This document shows, piece by piece, positions 38,989-48,285 of a stretch of DNA of 64,000 nucleotides. The notes below the pieces were generated by a model that searched no databases, was not told the DNA's origin, and saw only the letters and a program-made list of their open reading frames with translations. The stretch is from positions 248,711 through 312,710 of the forward strand of contig NZ_LODL01000013.1 in NCBI RefSeq assembly GCF_001551835.1, given 5' to 3'. Origin of the DNA: Dechloromonas denitrificans. GTDB taxonomy: Bacteria; Pseudomonadota; Gammaproteobacteria; Burkholderiales; Rhodocyclaceae. A program made the translations under genes and the position numbers. The first letter of the stretch is position 1. Each line of letters opens with the position of its first letter.

Positions 38989-39447
38989 ATGCGTGAATTC
39001 CTGCTTCTGCTGCATCTCGCCGGTGTCATCGTCTGGCTGGGCGGTATGTTTTTCGCCCATTTCTGCCTGCGCCCGGTTGCCGCCGGGCAGTTGCCGCCGC
39101 CGCAGCGCCTGCAACTGTTGGCGGCGGTGCTCGGGCGCTTCTTCGTGGCGGTCGCCGTGGCCATCGCCGCCATCCTGCTTTCCGGGTTTGCCCGTCTGGC
39201 GCATACGGGCTTTGCTCAGGCGCCGCTGCACTGGCATCTGATGGCCGGGCTCGGTCTGCTGATGACGGCGATCTTCGCGCTGATCGTCGTCCGCCATTAC
39301 CCGCGCCTGCGGGCCGGCGTCGCCGCCGGCGACTGGCCGGCGGCCGGCAGTGCGATGAACGGCATTCGCCAGTGGGTGGCGACCAATCTGGCGCTCGGCG
39401 GGCTGACCTTGCTCGTCGCCACGCTGGGCAGCCGGTTCGCCGCATGA
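38989..39447 (+). CDS. CopD-domain-like membrane protein
   Basis: A 152-residue protein with four predicted membrane helices. The first helix LLLLHLAGVIVWLGGMFFAH carries conserved His and Gly residues seen in CopD/YhbO-type copper-resistance membrane domains; a second His lies in RHYPRLRAG. Function is uncertain. The stop overlaps the cobC start by 4 bp. Confidence 0.7.
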   Translation: MREFLLLLHLAGVIVWLGGMFFAHFCLRPVAAGQLPPPQRLQLLAAVLGRFFVAVAVAIAAILLSGFARLAHTGFAQAPLHWHLMAGLGLLMTAIFALIVVRHYPRLRAGVAAGDWPAAGSAMNGIRQWVATNLALGGLTLLVATLGSRFAA

Positions 39448-39956
39448 TCCTGCACCTGATCCGGCACCCGAAGCCGGTGGTCGAGCCGGGCATTTGCTAC
39501 GGTCGACTCGATATTGCGGCCGAAAATGCTGCTGCCGTTGCGGAGAGTTTGCTCAGCGAATTGCCGGCCGGGCTGCCGGTGTGGAGCAGCCCGCTGCGGC
39601 GCTGTCGGGAACTGGCTGAGCTGCTGCACCCGCAGCCTCGGCTCGACGAGCGGCTGGCCGAAATGAATTTCGGCCAGTGGGAAGGTCGACCGTGGGATGC
39701 CATTCCACGCGCCGAACTCGATGCCTGGGCGGCGAATGTCGCCGCATATGCCCCGCCGGGCGGCGAGTCGCCGCTCGCTCTGCAGCAGCGGGCACTCGAT
39801 TTCGTCGCCGGGCTGGCCGTGCCGGAAGCGGTGATCGTCACCCATGCCGGCGTGATCCGGACCTTGTTTGCCCATTGGCAGGGCTTGCCGCCGGGCAAAT
39901 GGACGGAACTGGTCTTTGCCTATGGTTCGCGGACGCGGGTGCTGCTGCCCGGCTAA
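39444..39956 (+). CDS. cobC: CobC-type alpha-ribazole phosphatase (histidine phosphatase family)
   Basis: A 170-residue phosphoglycerate-mutase-like enzyme: catalytic LIRHPKP (Arg7-His8; the usual Gly is Pro), MNFGQWEGRPWD and the second His in VIVTHAGVIRTLF. These short enzymes remove the phosphate of alpha-ribazole phosphate or adenosylcobalamin phosphate. Placement after cobT-cobS supports the cobalamin role; a general phosphatase role is possible. ATG 39444 is coupled to the preceding gene. Confidence 0.82.
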   Translation: MILHLIRHPKPVVEPGICYGRLDIAAENAAAVAESLLSELPAGLPVWSSPLRRCRELAELLHPQPRLDERLAEMNFGQWEGRPWDAIPRAELDAWAANVAAYAPPGGESPLALQQRALDFVAGLAVPEAVIVTHAGVIRTLFAHWQGLPPGKWTELVFAYGSRTRVLLPG

Positions 39957-39981
39957 TCCGACAACGGCTAGAATGCCGGCC

Positions 39982-41079
39982 ATGGAAACCTTCAATCCCC
40001 TGCGTGATGCGGTGCCGCTTGGCGAAATCAAGCGGGCGCTGGTCATCAAGTTGCGCCACCACGGCGATGTGCTGGTCAGTTCGCCGGTCTTTTCGGTGCT
40101 CAAGGCGCAGGCGCCGCAGGTCGAAATCGACGCGCTGGTCTATGCCGATACGGCCGAGATGCTGACCCTGCATCCGGCCATCGCCCAGGTCCATACGATC
40201 GACCGCAAGTGGAAGCAGCTCGGCACAGTCGGCCAGGTCAAGGCCGAACTGGCGCTCTACAACACGCTGAAGGCGCGCGGTTACGACCTGATCATCCATC
40301 TCACCGAGCACTGGCGCGGCGCCTGGCTGTGCCGGCTACTCCAGCCGCGCTGGTCGGTCGGGCCGGTTGTCAAAGGGCGCAGCAAGCGCTGGAAACAGAG
40401 CTTTACCCACCTCCAGTCGGCGCCGGGCAATGCCTTGCGCCACATGGCCGAAGCCAACCTGGATTCGTTGCGCCGGATCGGCATTCAGCCTGGCCCGGAC
40501 GAACGGCGCCTGACGCTGGTCCCGGGGGCGGCGGCCGAGGCGGTGGTGGCCCGGCATCTGCAAGGCTTCGGGCTTCAGGGCGGCGATTTCATTCACATCC
40601 ATCCGGCCTCGCGCTGGTTCTTTAAATGCTGGCCGGTGGACTCGATGGCGGCGCTGGTTGCCCGGCTGCAGGGCGAAGGCCACGCCGTGGTGCTGACCGC
40701 GGCGCCGAGCCGGGACGAGCAGGCGATGTTGGAGGCGATCCAGGCCCGGCTGGCGACGCCGGCCTTCAGCCTGTCCGGCCAGTTGTCGCTGAAGGAGTTG
40801 GCGGCGCTGACCCAGGCCGCGAAGCTGTTCATCGGCGTCGATTCGGCGCCGATGCATATCGCGGCAGCCGTCGGCACGCCGACCGTGGCACTGTTCGGGC
40901 CGTCCGGCGACAAGCAGTGGGGGCCGTGGGGCGTGCCTTTCCGCGTCGTTGCCAGCACCCGGCATCCGTGCCGGCCGTGTGGCATCGACGGCTGTGGCGG
41001 CGGCAAGGTCAGCGACTGCCTGACTTCGTTGAGCGTTGAAGATGTGCTGGCCGCGGCGCACGAACTGCTCGCGCCGTGA
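39982..41079 (+). CDS. GT9 lipopolysaccharide heptosyltransferase, WaaQ-like
   Basis: A 365-residue glycosyltransferase of family 9 from ATG 39982 (ATG 39973 also possible). The N-terminus KRALVIKLRHHGDVLVSSPV and the ADP-heptose site FIGVDSAPMHIAAAVGTPTV and LFGPSGDKQWGPWGV are typical of heptosyltransferase III. It probably adds heptose to the inner LPS core at the inner membrane. It opens the LPS cluster and overlaps the next gene by 4 bp. Confidence 0.88.
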   Translation: METFNPLRDAVPLGEIKRALVIKLRHHGDVLVSSPVFSVLKAQAPQVEIDALVYADTAEMLTLHPAIAQVHTIDRKWKQLGTVGQVKAELALYNTLKARGYDLIIHLTEHWRGAWLCRLLQPRWSVGPVVKGRSKRWKQSFTHLQSAPGNALRHMAEANLDSLRRIGIQPGPDERRLTLVPGAAAEAVVARHLQGFGLQGGDFIHIHPASRWFFKCWPVDSMAALVARLQGEGHAVVLTAAPSRDEQAMLEAIQARLATPAFSLSGQLSLKELAALTQAAKLFIGVDSAPMHIAAAVGTPTVALFGPSGDKQWGPWGVPFRVVASTRHPCRPCGIDGCGGGKVSDCLTSLSVEDVLAAAHELLAP

Positions 41080-42239
41080 AGATCGCCATCGTTCGCCAGC
41101 GCTACAACCCGTTCGGCGGTGCCGAGCGTTTCGTCGAGCGGGCACTCGGCGCGCTGGCCGGCGAAGGGGCCGAAGTCTCGCTGATTACCCGCAACTGGGA
41201 TGGCGCGCCGCGCGAAGGCTTTCGGCAGATTACCTGCGATCCGCCGTATTCCCGGCTGTTCGGCGGCCGGGCGGCGCGCGACCGCAGTTTTGCCGCGGCG
41301 GCCCAGCGTGAAATGGCGCGCGGCGGTTTCGACATCACCCAGTCGCACGAACGCATTCCCGGCTGCATGATCTTTCGCGCCGGCGACGGCGTGCATGCCG
41401 CCTGGCTGGCCCATCGGGCCCGCGTCCTGAGTCCGCTGCAACGGCTGAGCCAGCGCTGGTCGGCCTATCACCGTTATGTGGTCAATGCGGAAAAGGCGAT
41501 GTTCGAACACCCGGCGCTGCAGGCGGTGATCTGCAATTCGCAGATGGTTGCCGATGAAATTGCCCATTTTTACGGGGTCGACCGCAGCAAATTGCCGGTG
41601 ATCTACAACGGCGTCGATACCACGGCTTTTCACCCCGGCCTGGCCGACGAGTTCCGTACCGTCACGCGGGCGACGTTGAATATTCCGGCCGCCGCCCCGG
41701 TCCTGCTCTTCGTCGGCAGCGGTTTCGAACGCAAGGGCGTACCGCAACTGCTGCGCGCCGCGGCGCGGATGGAGCGGAGCGATGCGCAGATCGTCATCAT
41801 CGGAGCTGACCGCAAGCTGAAGGCGATGCGGGCGCTGGCCGAAGGACTCGGTTTGGGCCCGCGCGTCCATTTCGCCGGGCCGCTCAAGGATGTCCGCCCC
41901 TGGTACGGCGCGGCCGACGGTTTCGTGCTGCCGACCCTCTACGACCCGTGCCCGAACGCGGCGCTGGAGGCGCTAGCCTGCGGCCTGCCGATCATTACCT
42001 CGACGACCTGCGGCGCTCAGGAGTGGGTGCAGCCCGGGCTCAATGGCTGGGTGGTCGATGCGGTCAATGAAGCGGCCTTGTCGCTGCGTCTCGATGACCT
42101 GGCCGAGTTGGCCGGCAATGTAGAGGCCCGGGCGGCGGCGCGGGCCAGCGTCGAGGCGCTGACCTTGCCGGCGATGGCCGACCGCCTGCTCGCCCTCTAC
42201 CGTTCGCTCGGTCCGGCCTGGGTCGGGCAGCAGGTATAA
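41076..42239 (+). CDS. GT4 glycosyltransferase, WaaG-like LPS core enzyme
   Basis: A 387-residue GT-B enzyme from GTG 41076. Features are IVRQRYNPFGGAERFVERAL, the donor site FVGSGFERKGVPQLLRAAAR and the acidic ExxE motif in DPCPNAALEALACGLPIITS. WaaG adds the first glucose to heptose II in enterobacteria; the N-terminal NPFGGAERF and SHERIPGCMIFRAGDGVH segments agree with that group. The exact sugar is not known. Confidence 0.87.
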   Translation: MKIAIVRQRYNPFGGAERFVERALGALAGEGAEVSLITRNWDGAPREGFRQITCDPPYSRLFGGRAARDRSFAAAAQREMARGGFDITQSHERIPGCMIFRAGDGVHAAWLAHRARVLSPLQRLSQRWSAYHRYVVNAEKAMFEHPALQAVICNSQMVADEIAHFYGVDRSKLPVIYNGVDTTAFHPGLADEFRTVTRATLNIPAAAPVLLFVGSGFERKGVPQLLRAAARMERSDAQIVIIGADRKLKAMRALAEGLGLGPRVHFAGPLKDVRPWYGAADGFVLPTLYDPCPNAALEALACGLPIITSTTCGAQEWVQPGLNGWVVDAVNEAALSLRLDDLAELAGNVEARAAARASVEALTLPAMADRLLALYRSLGPAWVGQQV

Positions 42240-42272
42240 TTCCGGGTTCCACTTTTTGTTTCAGGGATTTTC

Positions 42273-44030
42273 ATGGCCAGTGACATGACCAGTCGCGAGC
42301 TTTATCTCAGACTGCTGACCTATGTCCGTCCGTACTGGAAGGTCTTTGCTGCAGCGTTGGCGGCAATGGGGCTGTCGTCGTTGGCCGAGCCGGTTTTCCC
42401 TGCGATGATGAAAAAGCTGCTCGATGACGGTTTTTCGACGGCGGCTGGGCCGTGGGACTGGCTGCTTTATCCGCTGGCCATCATGGGTATTTTCCTGGTC
42501 CGTGCCATATTCGGATTTGTCGGTGAATACTCGATGAGTTGGGTCTCGAACAATGTCATCACCGAACTGCGCCAGGCGATGTTCGCTCGCATGGTCCGCC
42601 TGCCGACCCGCTACTACAGCGACAACCTGTCCGGCCGACTGATGTCGCGCATCGCCTACGACGTGACCGGCGTCGCCGGTGCGGCGACCAACGCGCTGAC
42701 TTCGCTGATCAAGGATTCGCTGGCCATTGTCGGCTTGATGGCCTGGCTGCTCTACTTGAACTGGCAGCTGACGCTGATTACCTTGTCGGTAGTGCCTTTC
42801 ATCGCTGTCGTCGTCCGTACCTTCAGCAAGCGTCTACGGGGTGTTGCCAAGGGGCAGCAGGAGTCGATGGGCAAGATCACCCAAGTGCTGCAGGAAACCA
42901 TTGAAGGCCACAAAGTGGTCAAGATTTTCGGTGGTCAGACCTATGAGGAAGCGCGTTTCTACAAGTCGGTGCGCGAGCAACGTAGATTGGCCATGCGGGC
43001 GACCATGGCGACTTCGGCGCAAAGCCCGATCGTCCAGTTCTTCGCCGCTTCCGGCGTCGCGATCATCATGGGCGTCGCGCTGAAGCAGGCGGCAGGCGAT
43101 CAAACGACGGTGGGCAGCTTCGTTTCCTTCATTACCGCGATGCTGATGATCCTGCCGCCGCTGCGCCGCATTACCGACGTCAATGCGCCGATCCAGCGCG
43201 GCCTGGCCGCGGCCGAAAGCGTCTTCTCGCTAATCGACGAAGCGGCCGAGGAAGACAAGGGCCAGGAAGACCTCGGTCGAGCCCAAGGCCTGGTCGAATT
43301 CGACAATGTCAGCTTCACCTATCCCGGTGCCGATCGTCCGGCGCTGGCCGGCGTTTCGCTGACCATTCGCCCTGGCGAATCGGTCGCCCTGGTCGGTCCT
43401 TCGGGCAGCGGCAAGACGACGGCGGCCAACCTGCTGCCCCGTTTCTACGCCATCGACGGCGGCGAAATCCGCGTCGACGGCCATGCTTTGCCGAATATCA
43501 AATTGAACAGCCTGCGCGACAACATCGCGTTGGTCAGCCAGGATGTCGTGCTGTTCAACGACACCATCGGCGCCAACATCGCCTACGGCGGCAAGAGCAC
43601 GGCGACCGCCGAGGAAATCCGCGCCGCCGCCAAGGCCGCGCATGCGCTGGAATTCATCGATGCGCTGCCGGAAGGCTTCGATACGATGATCGGCGAAAAC
43701 GGCGTCAAGCTGTCCGGCGGCCAGCGTCAGCGTCTGGCGATCGCCCGCGCCATCCTGAAGGATGCGCCGATCCTGATTCTCGACGAGGCGACCTCGGCCC
43801 TCGATACCGAATCCGAACGCCACGTCCAGGCGGCGCTCGACGAACTGATGCGCGGCCGCAGCACGCTGGTCATCGCCCATCGCCTGTCCACCGTCGAACG
43901 GGCCGACCGCATCGTCGCGCTGGCCCACGGCCACAAGCAGGAAGAGGGCTCGCACGCCGAACTGCTCGCCCATGACGGCCTCTATGCCCGCCTCTACCGG
44001 ATGCAGAAGGCCGAAGAGGCGGCCGCCTGA
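42273..44030 (+). CDS. msbA: MsbA, lipid A flippase (ABC exporter)
   Basis: A 585-residue half-transporter: six membrane helices (about 20-310) and an ATPase domain with Walker A VGPSGSGKTTAANLL, signature KLSGGQRQRLAIAR, Walker B ILILDEATSALD and the H-loop IAHRLS. MsbA moves core-lipid A across the inner membrane. Its place within the core glycosyltransferase genes supports this over a drug exporter. The stop overlaps the next ATG by one base (TGATG). Confidence 0.93.
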   Translation: MASDMTSRELYLRLLTYVRPYWKVFAAALAAMGLSSLAEPVFPAMMKKLLDDGFSTAAGPWDWLLYPLAIMGIFLVRAIFGFVGEYSMSWVSNNVITELRQAMFARMVRLPTRYYSDNLSGRLMSRIAYDVTGVAGAATNALTSLIKDSLAIVGLMAWLLYLNWQLTLITLSVVPFIAVVVRTFSKRLRGVAKGQQESMGKITQVLQETIEGHKVVKIFGGQTYEEARFYKSVREQRRLAMRATMATSAQSPIVQFFAASGVAIIMGVALKQAAGDQTTVGSFVSFITAMLMILPPLRRITDVNAPIQRGLAAAESVFSLIDEAAEEDKGQEDLGRAQGLVEFDNVSFTYPGADRPALAGVSLTIRPGESVALVGPSGSGKTTAANLLPRFYAIDGGEIRVDGHALPNIKLNSLRDNIALVSQDVVLFNDTIGANIAYGGKSTATAEEIRAAAKAAHALEFIDALPEGFDTMIGENGVKLSGGQRQRLAIARAILKDAPILILDEATSALDTESERHVQAALDELMRGRSTLVIAHRLSTVERADRIVALAHGHKQEEGSHAELLAHDGLYARLYRMQKAEEAAA

Positions 44031-45115
44031 TGCGCATCCTGCACACGGAGTCCTCGACGGGCTGGGGCGGCCAGGAAAACCGCACGATGAACGAACTGGT
44101 CACCATGCGTGAGCGGGGGCATGAACTGGCCGTGCTCAGCCGGCCCGGGGCACGCATCATCGAACGGGCCAAGGAACTGGGCTTCCCGACCTTTGCGGTC
44201 GACATGCGCGGCGCCATCGATTTCCCGAATGTCCTGCGCTTGCGCAGCGCCATCAAGCGTTTTGGGGCCGACATCGTCAATACGCACAGCGGTCGCGACA
44301 CGCAACTGGCCGGCCTGGCGGCCCGCACGCTGTTCAACCGGCCGCGCATCGTCCGTACCCGCCATCTGGCGCTGCCGATCACCTCGAAATTTACCTACAG
44401 CGTGCTGCCGGATCATGTCGTCACCGTCAGCAAATATGTCGAGAACTATCTGGTCGAGGCCGGCGTGCCGCGCCCGGGCATCACGACCATCCCGACCGGC
44501 GTCGATTTTGCCCGCTACGACCGCTCGACCGTCGCCGGCAACCTGCGCCAGGAGTTGGGCTTGGCGGCCGATACGCTGCTCGTCGGCACCGTCGCCATCC
44601 TGCGTGCCAAGAAGGGCCACGCCGAGATTCTCGACGCGGCACCCGAGGTGCTGAAGCGCTTTCCCAAGGCGCATTTCGTCTTTGCCGGTGACGGCCCGCA
44701 GACCGCCAACCTGCAGGCGCGCATCGCTGCCGACGGGCTGGATGGGCGCATTCATCTGCTCGGCCTGCGCCGCGACGTGACCAACGTGCTGGCTTCGCTC
44801 GACGTCTTCGTGCTGCCGACGCATCAGGAAGCGCTCGGTACCGCCTTCATCGAAGCCGGGGCGATGGGGCTGCCGGCGGTGGCTTCCAATGTCGACGGTG
44901 TGCCGGAAGTCATCATCGACGGCCAGACCGGCTTGCTGGTGCCGGCCCAGGACGGCAGGGCGCTGATCGAACCGATCTGCCGCCTGCTTGGCGATCCGAT
45001 TTTCCGTCGCAGCATGGGTGCCAACGCGACCGAGTTCGTCCATCGCAAGTTCGCCCGCGAAACGATGGCCGAAGGCATGGAGCGCTTGTACGAGCGCCTG
45101 CTGGAGGCACGGTGA
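44030..45115 (+). CDS. GT4 glycosyltransferase
   Basis: A 361-residue GT-B enzyme. N-lobe MRILHTESSTGWGGQENRTM; donor-binding lobe with VGTVAILRAKKGHAEILDAA and LPTHQEALGTAFIEAGAMGL, PAVAS, the last carrying the E(x)7E pattern. Probably adds a sugar to the LPS core; substrate unknown. Coupled to msbA upstream and to the deacetylase downstream (4-bp overlap). Confidence 0.88.
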   Translation: MRILHTESSTGWGGQENRTMNELVTMRERGHELAVLSRPGARIIERAKELGFPTFAVDMRGAIDFPNVLRLRSAIKRFGADIVNTHSGRDTQLAGLAARTLFNRPRIVRTRHLALPITSKFTYSVLPDHVVTVSKYVENYLVEAGVPRPGITTIPTGVDFARYDRSTVAGNLRQELGLAADTLLVGTVAILRAKKGHAEILDAAPEVLKRFPKAHFVFAGDGPQTANLQARIAADGLDGRIHLLGLRRDVTNVLASLDVFVLPTHQEALGTAFIEAGAMGLPAVASNVDGVPEVIIDGQTGLLVPAQDGRALIEPICRLLGDPIFRRSMGANATEFVHRKFARETMAEGMERLYERLLEAR

Positions 45116-45942
45116 GCCTCGGGCAGCCCTTGCCCGTGCTGATGTACCATCATGTCAGCCCGAAACCCGGGCTGGTTACCTGTTCGCCGGAAAACTTTCG
45201 GGCGCAGATGCAATGGCTGGCAAAAAACGGCTGGCGGACGCTGTCCACCACCGGCTTCACCGAGGCATTGGCCAGCGGTCGGGTGCCGCAGAAAAGTGTG
45301 CTCGTCACCTTCGACGACGGCTATCTCGACAACTGGGTCTATGCCCACCCGGTGCTGCAGGAGTTCGGCCAGCGGGCGACGATTTTTCTGATCACCGGCT
45401 GGATCGGCGACGGCGCGCCGCGCCCGTATTCGGGTCAGCCCGGCACGCCGGACATCCCGACCCATAAGCAGGCGATGGCCGCCGCCGCCGACGGCAAGCT
45501 CGATACCGCCTTCCTGCGCTGGTCCGAAGTCGAGGCGATGCGGGCGGCCGGTACCTTCGATTTTCACTCGCACACCCATACTCACGCGCGCTGGGATCGG
45601 CAAATTGTGGCTCAGGCCGAACGCGATGCGGCGCTGGCCGAAGACCTGGCCGTTTCACGTGAAACGCTGGCCGCCCGGCTCGGCGAAGCCAGCCCGCATC
45701 TGTGCTGGCCGCAGGGCTATTTCGACAGTAATTACCAGCGCGTCGCCCGGGACGCTGGTTTCACGCACCTGTACACCACCGAACATGGCGTCGTCCGCGC
45801 CGACGTCGACCTGGCCCGCATTCCGCGCCTGGTCGCCAAGGACAAGCCGGCGGCTTGGTTCGGCCGACGGATGGGCATCTACGGCCGGCCGCTGCTGTCG
45901 GCCCTCTACCTCGGCCTGAAGTCGGGCAAGAAGGGGCATTGA
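45112..45942 (+). CDS. Polysaccharide deacetylase (NodB-homology, CE4 family)
   Basis: A 276-residue protein from GTG 45112, starting LPVLMYHHVSPKPGLVTCSP. The NodB metal site is seen in LVTFDDGYLDNW (Asp-Asp) and FDFHSHTHTHARWD (His-x3-His). No signal peptide, so it would act on the cytosolic side on a lipid-linked or nucleotide sugar. It suggests that an N-acetyl group of a core sugar is removed before export. Which sugar is unknown. Confidence 0.87.
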   Translation: MSLGQPLPVLMYHHVSPKPGLVTCSPENFRAQMQWLAKNGWRTLSTTGFTEALASGRVPQKSVLVTFDDGYLDNWVYAHPVLQEFGQRATIFLITGWIGDGAPRPYSGQPGTPDIPTHKQAMAAAADGKLDTAFLRWSEVEAMRAAGTFDFHSHTHTHARWDRQIVAQAERDAALAEDLAVSRETLAARLGEASPHLCWPQGYFDSNYQRVARDAGFTHLYTTEHGVVRADVDLARIPRLVAKDKPAAWFGRRMGIYGRPLLSALYLGLKSGKKGH

Positions 45943-45943
45943 G

Positions 45944-47092
45944 ATGCGGCTGCGCCTGAGGGAACCGCTGCTATACCGCTGGCTGAAGATCAAGCGGGCG
46001 CTGGACAAACGCCCGCGCCCGGTCGGCGAACTGGGCAGTCCGGCCATCCGCCGCATCCTCGCCATTTCCTGCACGGCGCTCGGCGATACGCTGCTGTCCA
46101 CGCCCGGCCTGCGCGCGTTGCGCCAGACTTATCCGCAGGCCCACATCACGCTGCTCGTCCATCCCGCGTTGCAGGCCCTGTTCGCCGGGCTGGACGGGGT
46201 CGATGAACTGCTGCCCTACGATGGAAAATGGCGCGGTTTCGCCCGTACGGCAAAGGCCCTGAAGGGCTACGACCTCGCCGCCATCTTCCATGGCAACGAG
46301 CCGCAGGCGACGCCGTTGGCCTATCTCTCCGGTGCCCGCTACGTCTTCAAGCTGCCCAACAACAACCGCTGGAACTTCCTGCTCAGCAACCGCACGCCGG
46401 TGCTGGGCTGGGACGATCTCGGCCACGGCATCGAGCAGCGGCTGGCGGTGGCCAGGCTGGCCGGTGCGCTCGGCGATTTTTCGCCGCGCATGACGGTACC
46501 GCTGCATGCCGCCGGCGCCGAGGCATTGGACAAGGCGCTGGCCGAACGGGGCTGGCAGCAGGCGAACATCGTCACCTTCCAGCCCGGCGCCTCGACGATG
46601 AGCCGGCGTTGGCCGCGTTCGCGCTTCATCGCGGCGGCGGCGCAACTGGCGCAACGCTGGCCGGAACTGCGCTTCGTCGTCACCGGTTCGCCGGCCGAAG
46701 CGGCGCTCTGCCAGGAAGTCGCGGCCGGTATCGAGGCCGCCGCACCACTGGCCGGCGGCACGCGGGCCTGGGCCTCGGCCGGGCAATTGCCGCTGATCGC
46801 CTTGCCGGCCTTGCTCAAACGGGCCAGCCTGCTGGTCACCGGCGATACCGGGCCGATGCATCTGGCGGTTACTGTCGAGACGCCGGTCGTCGCGCTGTTT
46901 GCCGTCTCCGACCCGGCCCGTTCCGGTCCCGGCTACGATCTGGAGCAGCATGTCGTGATCCGCAAATGGCGGACCTGCGATCCCTGTTATTCCAAGAACT
47001 GCCCCTACGCTGAGCCGATCTGCATGGACAACATCGCGGTCGACGAAGTGATTGCTGCGGTAAACAGCATTTTGAGCCGGAAAACCGCATGA
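45944..47092 (+). CDS. GT9 heptosyltransferase-like protein
   Basis: A 382-residue GT9 enzyme. RRILAISCTALGDTLLSTPG (acceptor lobe) and VTGDTGPMHLAVTVETPVVA (donor site), with cysteines in RTCDPCYSKNCPY near the C-terminus, which also occur in other GT9 proteins here. Starts two bases after the deacetylase stop and overlaps the next gene by 4 bp. Confidence 0.87.
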   Translation: MRLRLREPLLYRWLKIKRALDKRPRPVGELGSPAIRRILAISCTALGDTLLSTPGLRALRQTYPQAHITLLVHPALQALFAGLDGVDELLPYDGKWRGFARTAKALKGYDLAAIFHGNEPQATPLAYLSGARYVFKLPNNNRWNFLLSNRTPVLGWDDLGHGIEQRLAVARLAGALGDFSPRMTVPLHAAGAEALDKALAERGWQQANIVTFQPGASTMSRRWPRSRFIAAAAQLAQRWPELRFVVTGSPAEAALCQEVAAGIEAAAPLAGGTRAWASAGQLPLIALPALLKRASLLVTGDTGPMHLAVTVETPVVALFAVSDPARSGPGYDLEQHVVIRKWRTCDPCYSKNCPYAEPICMDNIAVDEVIAAVNSILSRKTA

Positions 47093-48285
47093 GCCAGCCG
47101 AAACGCATCCTGCTGCTCGATACCGGCAACGAGTGGGGCGGCGGCACCAACAGCATGCTCGAACTGCTCAAGCGCCTTGATCGCCAACGCTTTGCCGTGA
47201 CTTGCTGTTTCTACAAGGATTACCGCAAGGGCAGGGATGGCCGGCTGTTGTCCGAGGAATTGGCCGAGATCGGTATCCCGCTGCTTTTGCTACCGACCGG
47301 CAAACAGCCGCTGTGGGCGAAGCTGGCCAAAGAGCTGGCGCGCGGCATTTTGTCGTGGTCGGCCCGACTCAAGAAGCGGGCCGTGCTGGCCATCGAAATG
47401 CAGTGGCGGATCAAGCCGCGCGTCGCCGCGCTGCGCACGCTGCTCGAAGAGGGCGGTTTCGACCTGCTCTACATGAACAACCAGCCGTCCTCGAATCTGG
47501 AAGGCTATCTGGCCGGCGAGGCGGCGGGCCTGCCGGTCGTTCAGCACTGCCGCATCGAGCCGACGCTGCAACTGGGCGAGGCGGCCATCGTCAATCGCGT
47601 CGCGACCCGCATCATCTGCGTCTCGCAAGGCGTCGCCGACGTCCTCGCCGCCCAGCATGTCGCCGAGCACCGGCTGCGTGTCGTCCATAACGCGATCGAC
47701 TGTCGGGTCGCACTGCCGGCGCCGATCAAGTTGCCGCCGACAACGCAGCGCCTGGTCATCGGTACGGTCGGGCAACTGACCGCGCGCAAGGGCGTGCAGC
47801 ATTTGCTGCAGGCACTGGCCAGCCTGAAAGGCGAGGGGCTGCTCGTCAGTTGCCTGATCCTCGGCGAAGGACCGCAGCGGGCCGAACTGGAAGCCACGGC
47901 CCAGCGTCTTGGCTTGGGCGAGCTGGTCGGCTTTGTCGGTTTCCAGCCGGTGCCGCTGGCCTGGGTGCAGGCGATGGATGTCTGTGTCCTGTGTTCGAGC
48001 AAGGAAGGCCTGCCGCGCGTCGTGCTCGAAGCCATGCTGGCCGGTAAGCCGGTGGTCGGTTCCGATGTCACTGGCACGCGCGAATTGATCGTTAATGAAG
48101 AAACCGGTCTGCTCTACGCCTACGCTGACGTGCCGGCGCTGACCGCCGCACTGCGCCGCCTGCTCGGCGATCCGCTGTTGCGGCGGGCGATGGGCGAGGC
48201 CGGTCGGCGTCGCGTCGAGGCCGGTTTTTCGATCGACGCCTACGTCAATGGCGTGGCCCAGGTGCTGGCCGAGGCGGCCGCGTGA
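47089..48285 (+). CDS. GT4 glycosyltransferase
   Basis: A 398-residue GT-B enzyme. RILLLDTGNEWGGGTNSMLE at the N-terminus, then IGTVGQLTARKGVQHLLQAL and SSKEGLPRVVLEAMLAGKPV in the donor lobe (E(x)7E). A basic amphipathic stretch (ILSWSARLKKRAVLAIEMQW) may attach it to the membrane. Likely an LPS core enzyme by context. Confidence 0.87.
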   Translation: MSQPKRILLLDTGNEWGGGTNSMLELLKRLDRQRFAVTCCFYKDYRKGRDGRLLSEELAEIGIPLLLLPTGKQPLWAKLAKELARGILSWSARLKKRAVLAIEMQWRIKPRVAALRTLLEEGGFDLLYMNNQPSSNLEGYLAGEAAGLPVVQHCRIEPTLQLGEAAIVNRVATRIICVSQGVADVLAAQHVAEHRLRVVHNAIDCRVALPAPIKLPPTTQRLVIGTVGQLTARKGVQHLLQALASLKGEGLLVSCLILGEGPQRAELEATAQRLGLGELVGFVGFQPVPLAWVQAMDVCVLCSSKEGLPRVVLEAMLAGKPVVGSDVTGTRELIVNEETGLLYAYADVPALTAALRRLLGDPLLRRAMGEAGRRRVEAGFSIDAYVNGVAQVLAEAAA

